Shown piece after piece: positions 1-5,254 of a DNA stretch of 5,254 nucleotides. How positions within the stretch are numbered: the first letter of the stretch is position 1; the number at the start of each line of letters is the position of its first letter. The notes beneath the pieces are model-generated. The model made no database searches. It was not told the origin of the DNA and was given only the letters and a program-made list of their open reading frames with translations. The translations under genes and the position numbers were made by a program. This stretch comes from an uncultured Gammaproteobacteria bacterium (lineage in GTDB: Bacteria; Pseudomonadota; Gammaproteobacteria; Arenicellales; Poriferihabitantaceae): contig CALIFM010000224.1 in the NCBI GenBank assembly GCA_938021685.1, positions 1-5,254 on the forward strand, written 5' to 3'.

Positions 1-57
1 ATCAGCGATTTTTATATTCATTGGGTTGATAACGAGTGTCAGGAGGTGGCTGTTTAA
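1..57 (+). CDS. C-terminal end of an upstream phage gene (5'-truncated)
   Basis: Reading from base 1, an open frame encodes ISDFYIHWVDNECQEVAV and stops at TAA 55-57. The stop shares its last A with the ATG of the next gene (TAATG, 55-59), a typical arrangement for translationally coupled genes, which is the main reason to believe the fragment is real. Only 18 residues are visible, so no family can be assigned. From its position just before tail-fibre-type genes it is probably another tail or baseplate protein, but that is inference from context only. Confidence 0.6.
   Translation: MSDFYIHWVDNECQEVAV
41..47 (+). promoter_or_regulatory. Strong Shine-Dalgarno site deciding the start at 57
   Basis: AGGAGGT matches the 16S anti-Shine-Dalgarno sequence almost completely and ends 9 nt before ATG 57. 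A GTG at 36 in the same frame would place this site inside the gene and has no comparable site of its own, so ATG 57 is the better start. The site lies within the last codons of the upstream gene, which fits translational coupling. Confidence 0.8.
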
Positions 58-305
58 TGTACTACTCAACTAAAAACGGGATCGTATCCCGCCATTCAAA
101 TCCTAAAACCTTAAGAGGTCATCAAAAGGCAACAGAGGATGATTACAATCGATTTATGGCCAACGAAAATAGGCAAAAAGCCGAGGCCATTAGAGAGATC
201 GATAGTCGAGATGAGGCTAAACAAAAAGCTATAATTGCGGAAAAAAAGCAAAAGCTAATTGAATCCGGTTTAACTGCCGAACAAGCTGAAATCATCCTTT
301 CTTAA
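57..305 (+). CDS. Small phage tail-fibre-associated protein, Tfa-like N-terminus (putative)
   Basis: This 82-residue soluble protein has no cysteine, signal peptide or membrane segment. It opens with MYYSTKNGIVSRHSN, followed at about 25-40 by an acidic/aromatic stretch (KATEDDYNRFMANENRQK). This layout recalls the first domain of tail-fibre assembly (Tfa) and related small fibre-adjacent proteins, in which a Tyr-rich start is followed by 'EEY..L..' and a charged segment. Residues about 43-80 are predicted to be one long charged helix (EAKQKAIIAEKKQKLIESG) ending in GLTAEQAEIILS, a C-terminal helix style common in small phage tail proteins. ATG 57 is chosen over GTG 36 because of the AGGAGGT site and the TAATG overlap. 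It is followed after 19 nt by a beta-helix spike-like gene, which supports an assembly or chaperone role, but the similarity is by eye and modest. It could instead be a minor structural protein of unknown role. Confidence 0.6.
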   Translation: MYYSTKNGIVSRHSNPKTLRGHQKATEDDYNRFMANENRQKAEAIREIDSRDEAKQKAIIAEKKQKLIESGLTAEQAEIILS

Positions 306-324
306 AAAACGGAATAAATCCCGC

Positions 325-1203
325 ATGACAAACCCCGCTGCTATCAATCTCAACAACCGAGCTTTTGTGGAGCTTGATAGTAGCGAGGATTTAACAGAAT
401 CATTAACCAGACTGATCACTGACAACAAGAACAAACCTAAGCGGGTTGATCTTGTTGATCATGATTACCTGATAAGTGATGATATAAACATACCATCAGG
501 CTGGCGAGTTGTTGGGTGTGGTGATGGCCAGGTGCATGCGCCAACCACCATAAAAGGCAAAGGTTGTTTTCTAATTGGTAGGCTTTCAGAGGCAACAAGA
601 AACGCCGAGCTATCGCAGTTTAGAATGATTGTTGAGGACGACAGCCCAGGCATAAGGTTAAAGAAGTGTAGAGAGTCTGATTTTAGAGATATTACGCTTG
701 TAAAAAACACGCATTTAAAGATGGGGAGGCCAGAGCAAGAGCTAAAAACAGGCCGAGCCATTGAAATGCTTGGTGGGGATAAGCATGGCGTTTACATCAA
801 TACTTTTAACAGGGTTGAAACTGTTGGATTTGATACTGGTTTTTATATCGAAGGTGATCTAACTGTTAGTGGTAGAAACAAGCAACGATGTAACGGCAAT
901 AAGTTAATCGACTGTAGAACAGATAGCGGGAAAAAAGGTATTTCAATTTCTGGCACCGCTCACATAGACATAGCTTTTCATCATGCAGAGAGAAACGAAG
1001 TAAACATACACCAGAGAAAACCACTAGGATCGTGCTACTCATTAAGAACTAATGTTATCGGCGGTTATCTAGAAAAAAGCAAAAACGGCATTGACGTTGA
1101 TTGGTCTAATTCGTCAACAGGAAGGGCGGGAACCATGAGGCTATATGGCACTAGAATTGGTTTGTCTATCGACCCAAACAATCAAATTACAATACATTCC
1201 TAA
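325..1203 (+). CDS. Right-handed beta-helix (pectin-lyase-like) tailspike or adhesin, putative
   Basis: This 292-residue protein probably forms a trimeric beta-helix in the virion tail that binds, or possibly cleaves, surface polysaccharide. Residues about 40-85 show the usual entry to such folds: a short strand (DYLISDDINIPSGW), then VVGCGDG and a strand ending KGKGCFLIG. From about 95 to 290 there are recurring short strands with Asn/Gly turns: FRMIVEDDSPGIRL, 'GRAIEML', GVYINTFNRVETVGFDTGFY (155-174), 'NKLIDC', GISISG and NVIGGYLEKSKNGIDVD (243-259). These resemble rungs of phage spikes. It is short for a tailspike (often 500 residues or more) and shows no clear N-terminal head-binding domain or obvious catalytic acid pair. 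The Shine-Dalgarno is weak (GGA at 311-313, 11 nt upstream), but no other ATG occurs before Met101. Arginine is mainly AGA/AGG (17 of 22 by hand count), unlike the last gene of the window. The fold call is moderately confident; the ligand and any enzyme activity are unknown. Confidence 0.65.
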   Translation: MTNPAAINLNNRAFVELDSSEDLTESLTRLITDNKNKPKRVDLVDHDYLISDDINIPSGWRVVGCGDGQVHAPTTIKGKGCFLIGRLSEATRNAELSQFRMIVEDDSPGIRLKKCRESDFRDITLVKNTHLKMGRPEQELKTGRAIEMLGGDKHGVYINTFNRVETVGFDTGFYIEGDLTVSGRNKQRCNGNKLIDCRTDSGKKGISISGTAHIDIAFHHAERNEVNIHQRKPLGSCYSLRTNVIGGYLEKSKNGIDVDWSNSSTGRAGTMRLYGTRIGLSIDPNNQITIHS

Positions 1204-1215
1204 AGCTAGGTAACT

Positions 1216-3921
1216 ATGTCAAACGATAAAAAAGCATTTGATACGCCTTGCGTTATTTGCGGTGGTTATCACTGCGAACACAGGGCAAGGCCACAAAGCC
1301 AAAACCAGCACTCCGCTGGATTGAGCGTTGACGATATTAAGTCCATTGTTCAAATGTATGTGGAGGGCATGCTTTCCGGCCTTGATAATAAGATCAAGGT
1401 AATCATTGAACAGTGCGAGGAAGGTAGAAAAGGACAAATATCAGACCTTGTTAAGCTTTGCGTTGCTGAGCTTAACATTGAATCTCAAATACAAACTCTT
1501 GCCGATCAGATTGAGTCGTTATCATCATCAGCGTTAGATAGCGACAAAGTAAAGTTGATTGCCAAGGATGCCGCTGCAGAATGTTTCTCAATTCTGATTG
1601 TCAATTACTGCACCGAAAACAAGATAGACGATAAAATAGCGCTTGCGCTAGAGGGCTTTGATAATTTCAGTCAGGAGCAAATCGAGGGATTTGTAAAAGA
1701 TAAGTTTGATGAGCTTTTTGGCCAAATAGATTTAAAGCAACAGATACAGGAATGTATAAACAACACTGATTTTTCCGATGAGTTTAAATCTGTTGCGTTT
1801 GATTGCATAAAAGATTTCTTGCAAGAGATATACGATAACGCATCTAGCGGGCCTGGGCCTGATGGCAACACAACCGTTGTTGGTAGCCAGTTAAGTTGCA
1901 ACCAATCAGGCATGCTCACATCGTCTGTTTTTAGTTCTGATGGTTCAATAAGCCAAGCAACAGAGGATTTATCAAAGTTTATCGGGCCAAGCCGGAACAT
2001 AATCACTGATCTAGATGGTGATTGTGATGAGTTTGGCAACTTGCGTATTGGTCTAGGTCAAAGTGCTGCAAATTATCTTGATGTAAATCTTAACTTATCA
2101 AAATTCTTTGATGCCATGCCGTTAAATTTCGGCGTATGTTTCGACTATGGCGGGCCTACCTATCCGGTAATCGATGGAAAGGTAACGCTAAGGGATTCAT
2201 TAAAGTGCGAGCGGTGGAATGGTGGCTATGATCATGTCAGTTACAGCCAGGCCGATGATTGCCGAGTTATACGCTACAAGGGGCCAACCCAAGCCGATAT
2301 AGAATCTATTGCTTTGCAGGTTTATAACGGGTTGCCATCGCAATCAGGTTTAACACTGCAGGAAGTTAAAGCCTGTATCCAATCAGTAAACAACACGCTT
2401 TGTGTTACTGATGTTGATATGGGTCTTGATTCTGATACTGGTGAGCTAAGCATTGCAATTACAGATCAATGCGGTACAAAAAGAGCATCAGCTTTTATTC
2501 CGCTTGACCCAACGGGTAACAATGGCATAACTGAGCAGCAAGCAAAAATCATTGCTCAGAACTGTATTAATGACACTGTAAAAGCGATTGTTCTGCAATG
2601 CATTGCTGATAACGTTGATGTTCCAACCACGCAAGATATAGAAAACATTGTACAAAATTGGTTTAATTCAAACCCAAATCAATTTAACAACTTAATTCAA
2701 TCATGGTTTAACGCTAACCAAGATGATTTTTGCAACTTGTCGGTTGGTCTTAATTTTGATCAGGCAACGCGTGAGCTTACATTTACTGTAACCGATCAGT
2801 GTGGCGCATTATCAGCATCGCAAGTAATACCAGACATAACAGGTGTTAGCGAACAGGAAGCAACAACGATTGCAAAACAACAGGCTCAAATCTGTATTAA
2901 TGACCCTGCAAATGATAGCCGTTTTTGTAACTCAAGCTTGCAATTAAGCCTTACATCGGCTGGCATGCTTCAAGCTACTGTAACCGATGGTTGCGGTAGT
3001 CGATCAGATAATCAAGATTTGAGCGCTTATGTTCAAAGCTTAATACCTGATGTTTTGTCGTACTGTTTGTCTAACCTGCAGCTTAATTATTCTGGCAGCA
3101 CATTAAGCGTATCTGTTGATCAAGAAAATTGCACAAATACATTGCTTGGCCAAGTTAACTTGCCAATCGATGGCAATGGCAATACCGTTGAGTGTTGCAA
3201 CACTAGCGCAACTTTTGGTTTTAACGGTCAAACATGTGTCGGTACGATAACGATTAATCAATCTGCAGGTGATGCGGTTCCTGTAGATATACCTTTTGCA
3301 GATATATTTAGCGTGCAAGACACATCAGAGAATTGCCATAAAAAGCAAGCGCTCATGATGGGTAACAAAACATTGCTTGAGGTTCCGCTTGCGGTTGTTG
3401 AGCCTCAAGTTGTGAGAGTATTTGAGGGCAATGCTGATATAGACTTGAATTGCTTAAACGATTGCCAGTATTACTATCGATGCGACAATGATACGTTTTA
3501 TTGTTTTTCTAACGGATTACAGGTTCCAATAGCGCAAAGCGCCGAGCCTAGAATTGCCATGTTTATTGGCTGGTTAAATCCTAGATTGTTCGCTTGTAAA
3601 TACGCTGGTTTTGGTCGTGTTTATTGTGGCAACTACACTCAAACTTATAAACACGATGAAAATACCGCCAAGCTTTGCGTGTGTGCTAGCAGCGCAACAT
3701 CAGGCGTTAACTTAACGTTGCCATCGGGTTCTGATTATGAGATTGATTGGGGTATTGGTGCTGGTTACGTGACCGCTCAAAGTGGCGTTGAAGCAACTAA
3801 TAATTATCCTGCAGAATGGTGCGGAACCATAACAATTAGGTTGCCGCTTTGTGAGGACAATGAGAACATAGTAACCAGGCTATCAGGGCTTGAAGCATCG
3901 CCAAGCTTTTGCGGCTGTTAA
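1216..3921 (+). CDS. Large modular Cys-rich phage fibre-like protein with helix/beta repeats
   Basis: This 901-residue protein belongs to no named family I recognise; its layout is that of a long fibre. Residues 12-22 hold C-x2-C-x4-C-x-H, a possible zinc site. Residues 36-210 are mostly acidic helix, followed by a Gly/Pro linker (SSGPGPDG, 210-217). A mixed domain covers about 220-355. Four Cys-bracketed beta repeats begin at Cys396, 506, 571 and 617, each closed by a second Cys 22-23 residues later; a fifth, degenerate one begins at 661. Short helices of pattern [ST]-x-x-[DEQ]-[IVA]-x-x-I separate several of them. The last 200 residues form a Cys-dense domain (13 Cys) ending CGC. Total cysteine is 42 by hand count. 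There is no signal peptide or membrane helix. The start has a modest site (AGG 1208-1210, 5 nt upstream) 12 nt after the preceding stop. Repeats such as LQLNYSGSTLSVSV resemble the short beta repeats of tail fibres and baseplate-attached proteins, so a receptor-binding fibre is the best guess. A non-phage adhesin is less likely given the neighbours and the missing export signal. Confidence 0.65.
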   Translation: MSNDKKAFDTPCVICGGYHCEHRARPQSQNQHSAGLSVDDIKSIVQMYVEGMLSGLDNKIKVIIEQCEEGRKGQISDLVKLCVAELNIESQIQTLADQIESLSSSALDSDKVKLIAKDAAAECFSILIVNYCTENKIDDKIALALEGFDNFSQEQIEGFVKDKFDELFGQIDLKQQIQECINNTDFSDEFKSVAFDCIKDFLQEIYDNASSGPGPDGNTTVVGSQLSCNQSGMLTSSVFSSDGSISQATEDLSKFIGPSRNIITDLDGDCDEFGNLRIGLGQSAANYLDVNLNLSKFFDAMPLNFGVCFDYGGPTYPVIDGKVTLRDSLKCERWNGGYDHVSYSQADDCRVIRYKGPTQADIESIALQVYNGLPSQSGLTLQEVKACIQSVNNTLCVTDVDMGLDSDTGELSIAITDQCGTKRASAFIPLDPTGNNGITEQQAKIIAQNCINDTVKAIVLQCIADNVDVPTTQDIENIVQNWFNSNPNQFNNLIQSWFNANQDDFCNLSVGLNFDQATRELTFTVTDQCGALSASQVIPDITGVSEQEATTIAKQQAQICINDPANDSRFCNSSLQLSLTSAGMLQATVTDGCGSRSDNQDLSAYVQSLIPDVLSYCLSNLQLNYSGSTLSVSVDQENCTNTLLGQVNLPIDGNGNTVECCNTSATFGFNGQTCVGTITINQSAGDAVPVDIPFADIFSVQDTSENCHKKQALMMGNKTLLEVPLAVVEPQVVRVFEGNADIDLNCLNDCQYYYRCDNDTFYCFSNGLQVPIAQSAEPRIAMFIGWLNPRLFACKYAGFGRVYCGNYTQTYKHDENTAKLCVCASSATSGVNLTLPSGSDYEIDWGIGAGYVTAQSGVEATNNYPAEWCGTITIRLPLCEDNENIVTRLSGLEASPSFCGC
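2401..2574 (+). repeat. In-frame internal duplication, copy 1 (330-nt offset)
   Basis: Residues 396-453 correspond to residues 506-563 at an offset of exactly 110 residues (330 nt). Landmarks in register are Cys396/506, Cys419/529, Ile-Pro 428/538 and Cys450/560. At DNA level the clearest remnant is the 25-nt segment at 2554-2578, which matches 2884-2908 at 22 positions, including the 13-mer CTGTATTAATGAC. The rest has diverged, mainly at third positions and by small compensating indels. After residue 453 the two copies differ: copy 1 is followed by extra helices, copy 2 by another beta repeat. Confidence 0.7.
2731..2904 (+). repeat. In-frame internal duplication, copy 2 (330-nt offset)
   Basis: This is the second copy of the 58-residue block (residues 506-563), matching 396-453 in Cys positions, Ile-Pro position and the AQ-x-CIND motif. 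CTGTATTAATGAC at 2892-2904 repeats the 13-mer at 2562-2574. It is followed directly by the third beta repeat, starting at Cys571. Confidence 0.7.
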
Positions 3922-3933
3922 GAGGGTATAAAA

Positions 3934-4674
3934 ATGTCATTCAAAACAGCCAAAGGCTTTTATCCAACTGATGTTGACTTTGAGCCAAAAGGCGGGCCAA
4001 TCGATTGGCCTGGTGGCAAAGACGATGAAAGCAGCGAGCCATCATCGGCATGCTGTGAGGAGTTGCTTGAGCACTTTAAATGCGAACCCAAACCAACCGG
4101 TTGGGTTATAACTGATGGCCCGTTGTGCGGCCTGCCTGTTTATTACATTGAAAAAACAGACGAATGCGTAACTTTTAATCCACTTACTAAAGACTATGAG
4201 GAAATAGATACTATGGCTAACACCATTGGAACACCGGCACCAGCCGACAAAGGTATTAACTGTTATTGGGAGCTTGTACAAGCTTCTGTTTGCGCTGTTG
4301 ATGCTGAGGTATCGCTTGCACCGGCTGATATTCTCGCGCTTGTTGCCGGTGAGGCGTTCAACACTGCAGGGGAGCCGGTGGCGGTTGACATAACTGCTGA
4401 TGATCAAGAGCTTGTATGGGCTGATGTATCTGGCTTTCCTTGTGATTCAAAGGTTAAGCATGCGGACGGTGATTTTATTGTTACCACTGCAGAGGCTTGC
4501 GTTCAATCTGTTAACGGCGATATGTTTAATTTGGCGCAAGGCGGTAACGCGGTGCTTGGTGATTCGCAAGTTGGCGATGAGGCACCAATTGCAATTGATG
4601 AAACTGTTGTTGTCCCAGTTGGCTCAGCGGTTCGCTTTTGTTTCAAAGTTAAGCTTACTCAACCAGTAGCTTAA
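3934..4674 (+). CDS. Acidic Cys-rich phage structural protein of unknown family
   Basis: This 246-residue protein is rich in Asp/Glu, with 10 cysteines (40, 41, 50, 65, 78, 110, 120, 170, 189, 236) and no signal peptide or membrane segment. Two parts are visible. Residues 1-93 hold a Pro/Gly/acidic stretch (GGPIDWPGGKDDESSE) and five cysteines. Residues 94-246 look like a compact beta-rich domain starting MANTIGTPAPADKG and ending in strands around AVRFCFKVKLTQPVA. Met94 (nt 4213) has its own Shine-Dalgarno-like GAGGA at 4198-4202 and may be a second start. The main start at 3934 is well supported by AGAGGG (3921-3926), which overlaps the stop of the preceding gene, with a 12-nt gap. The gene ends with tandem stops TAATAA (4672-4677). 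It is probably an accessory or tip component working with the preceding fibre, judged from adjacency and shared cysteine richness. I do not recognise the family; a decoration or minor capsid protein is an alternative. Confidence 0.6.
   Translation: MSFKTAKGFYPTDVDFEPKGGPIDWPGGKDDESSEPSSACCEELLEHFKCEPKPTGWVITDGPLCGLPVYYIEKTDECVTFNPLTKDYEEIDTMANTIGTPAPADKGINCYWELVQASVCAVDAEVSLAPADILALVAGEAFNTAGEPVAVDITADDQELVWADVSGFPCDSKVKHADGDFIVTTAEACVQSVNGDMFNLAQGGNAVLGDSQVGDEAPIAIDETVVVPVGSAVRFCFKVKLTQPVA
3995..4010. repeat. Perfect 16-bp palindrome GGCCAATCGATTGGCC
   Basis: The sequence equals its own reverse complement over 16 bp and lies within codons for GPIDWPG near the 5' end of the acidic Cys-rich gene. 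It has no loop, so as RNA it would not form a normal hairpin; as DNA it could be a dimer-binding site. By chance a 16-bp palindrome is expected about 0.08 times in a window this size, so it is mildly unusual. No function can be assigned. Confidence 0.5.
4198..4215 (+). promoter_or_regulatory. Candidate internal ribosome binding site and ATG start
   Basis: GAGGA (4198-4202) lies 10 nt before an in-frame ATG at 4213. Translation from there would give a 153-residue protein identical to the C-terminal domain of the 246-residue product. The residues that follow (MANTIGTPAPADKG) read like a natural protein N-terminus. Overlapping in-frame starts are known in phage structural genes, but here the evidence is only the motif and the apparent domain boundary. 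Confidence 0.35.
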
Positions 4675-4710
4675 TAAACCGATCTATCCACTTAACACCA
4701 GGGGCTTTCT

Positions 4711-5254
4711 ATGTCGCAAAGACTAGGCAAACCAGTTGCGCCAAGCAAGGAGTGTAACCCTTGCCGATTAAGCGCGGTGCGCGGGCATTGTGGCCGGCCA
4801 AATAATACCGTTTCATACCAGTATGGTGATGTGCGCGGTGATACGCTGGCTGAGTTTGTAGCGGCGTGGGAGGCTTCTGGTGGTAAGACTTGGATTGGTG
4901 GCTTTGATGGAACGGGGCCAGGTGAGTGTCATTGGTATTGTCCGGCTTTAGATGGTGAGGATTTTATTATTGATGGCGAAGTTCAGGCCGAGTTTGTATC
5001 TAAGCCTAACCCAAGGGTTGGAGAGCCCGCATTTGATCTAATGTGCCCGCCATTAAAGGCACCGATGTTTGCAACTAAGCGTGAGGCTGATTATTCGGTT
5101 ACATGCTGGCATCAGGTTTTCTATGAGGCTGGTGTTGATAACACGTTTACAAGCTTTAGAGACACTAACGCGACGATTACAGCGGTTTTTGATGATGGGT
5201 GCCCTGATGCAACCTTTGAGATTCCAGACGCTACAGGCGGCTGGACAAATCAAA
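4711..5254 (+). CDS. Cys-rich phage protein of unknown function, N-terminal part (3'-truncated)
   Basis: The frame opened by ATG 4711 stays open for 181 codons to the window edge. AGGGG (4700-4704) sits 6 nt upstream, and the gap from the previous gene is 36 nt with no terminator-like hairpin. The protein begins MSQRLGKPVAPSKE, then C-x2-C-x8-C (Cys15, 18, 27), a possible metal-binding or disulfide cluster. Further cysteines lie at 73, 77, 112, 132 and 164 (8 of 181). Trp and Gly are frequent (TWIGGFDGTGPGECHWYC, 60-77), and the stretch from about 128 to 181 looks beta-rich with DNTFTSFRDTNATITAVFDD. No signal peptide or membrane segment is seen. I do not recognise the family; virion structural or tail-tip protein is inferred from operon position and shared cysteine richness. 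Base composition is higher in GC than the earlier genes (about 50% at 4741-5220 against about 43% at 361-720, hand counts). Confidence 0.7.
   Translation, partial: MSQRLGKPVAPSKECNPCRLSAVRGHCGRPNNTVSYQYGDVRGDTLAEFVAAWEASGGKTWIGGFDGTGPGECHWYCPALDGEDFIIDGEVQAEFVSKPNPRVGEPAFDLMCPPLKAPMFATKREADYSVTCWHQVFYEAGVDNTFTSFRDTNATITAVFDDGCPDATFEIPDATGGWTNQ

Larger units (their letters stand above)
2401..3315 (+). repeat. Array of Cys-bracketed beta repeats within the fibre-like protein
   Basis: Four units share Cys, about 22 residues with alternating hydrophobics, a second Cys, then a strand with a terminal I/L/V: residues 396-430 (nt 2401-2505), 506-541 (2731-2838), 571-606 (2926-3033) and 617-651 (3064-3168). 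The spacing between the bracketing cysteines is 23, 23, 22 and 22. The best-conserved part is ITDQCG / VTDQCG / VTDGCG. A fifth, degenerate copy lies at 661-700 (3196-3315), with CNTSATFGF and TITINQSAG. An even weaker relative may begin at Cys228. The regular Cys spacing suggests either a disulfide closing each hairpin or shared metal sites along the fibre. Confidence 0.75.

Noticed and set aside
36..56. Upstream GTG start for the first complete gene
   Set aside because: It would put the strong AGGAGGT ribosome site inside the gene and lacks a site of its own; ATG 57 also gives the TAATG overlap with the upstream gene.
77..91. Hairpin CGGGAT-CGT-ATCCCG within the small tail-associated gene
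   Set aside because: The 6-bp stem lies inside the coding region with no T-run after it; a stem of this size can occur by chance and is not a terminator.
465..761. 98-codon minus-strand open frame
   Set aside because: It lies opposite the beta-helix gene, which has clear repeat character on the + strand.
1671..2039. 122-codon minus-strand open frame
   Set aside because: It is a shadow of the 901-residue gene, whose helical and linker regions read sensibly on the + strand.
1216..3921. Possible diversity-generating retroelement target in the fibre gene
   Set aside because: No reverse transcriptase gene, no template/variable repeat pair with adenine-biased differences and no associated hairpin are visible in the window; the 330-nt repeat shows general divergence.
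4042..4407. 121-codon open frame on the minus strand
   Set aside because: It lies entirely opposite the acidic Cys-rich gene, which has a good ribosome site and fits the operon; the minus-strand product shows no recognisable protein character.
4385..4417. TTGACA as a possible promoter -35 box
   Set aside because: No acceptable -10 box follows at 16-19 bp, and the site lies in the middle of a coding region.
4400..4669. 89-codon + strand open frame in another frame
   Set aside because: It overlaps the acidic gene fully, and its Leu-rich product looks like an out-of-frame reading of the real gene.
4675..4710. Largest intergenic gap checked for a terminator or promoter
   Set aside because: No GC-rich hairpin with a T-run and no paired -35/-10 boxes are visible; only the ribosome site AGGGG is supported.
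5053..5253. 66-codon minus-strand open frame near the right edge
   Set aside because: It lies opposite the open 181-codon + strand gene, which has a ribosome site and matches the neighbouring Cys-rich style.

Overview
The window looks like part of the late structural (tail-fibre / host-recognition) region of a tailed bacteriophage or prophage. Five closely spaced genes, plus the last codons of a sixth, all lie on the + strand. Gaps are 36 nt or less, one pair overlaps as TAATG, and no terminator or convincing promoter is visible, so this is probably one stretch of a longer late operon. Genes carry Shine-Dalgarno-like sequences of varying strength. Base composition is moderately AT-rich, which with the codon use suggests a gammaproteobacterial host, possibly aquatic. 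That host guess is weak: there is no tRNA, integrase or host gene to anchor it.

Layout. 1-57: C-terminus of an upstream gene. 57-305: an 82-residue protein resembling the small proteins encoded beside phage tail fibres (Tfa-like start, charged helix, C-terminal 'GLTAEQAE' helix). 325-1203: a 292-residue protein with right-handed beta-helix (pectin-lyase-like) sequence character, probably a short tailspike or beta-helical adhesin. 1216-3921: a 901-residue, fibre-like modular protein with a Cys/His cluster at its N-terminus, a long helical region, Cys-bracketed beta repeats alternating with short helices, and a very Cys-rich C-terminal domain. 3934-4674: an acidic, Cys-rich 246-residue protein with a plausible internal translation start that would yield a 153-residue C-terminal product. 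4711-5254: the first 181 codons of another Cys-rich protein that runs off the window.

How they may work together (inference): the small protein could assist fibre or spike assembly. The beta-helix protein and the 901-residue modular protein would be receptor-binding parts, and the two downstream Cys-rich proteins could be tip, accessory or decoration proteins of the same structure. The most distinctive feature is the cysteine content of the last three proteins: 42 of 901, 10 of 246 and 8 of 181 residues by hand count. That is high for proteins that fold in the bacterial cytoplasm, and suggests either metal binding or disulfides formed after release. I do not recognise a named family for the last three proteins and assign them no gene symbols.
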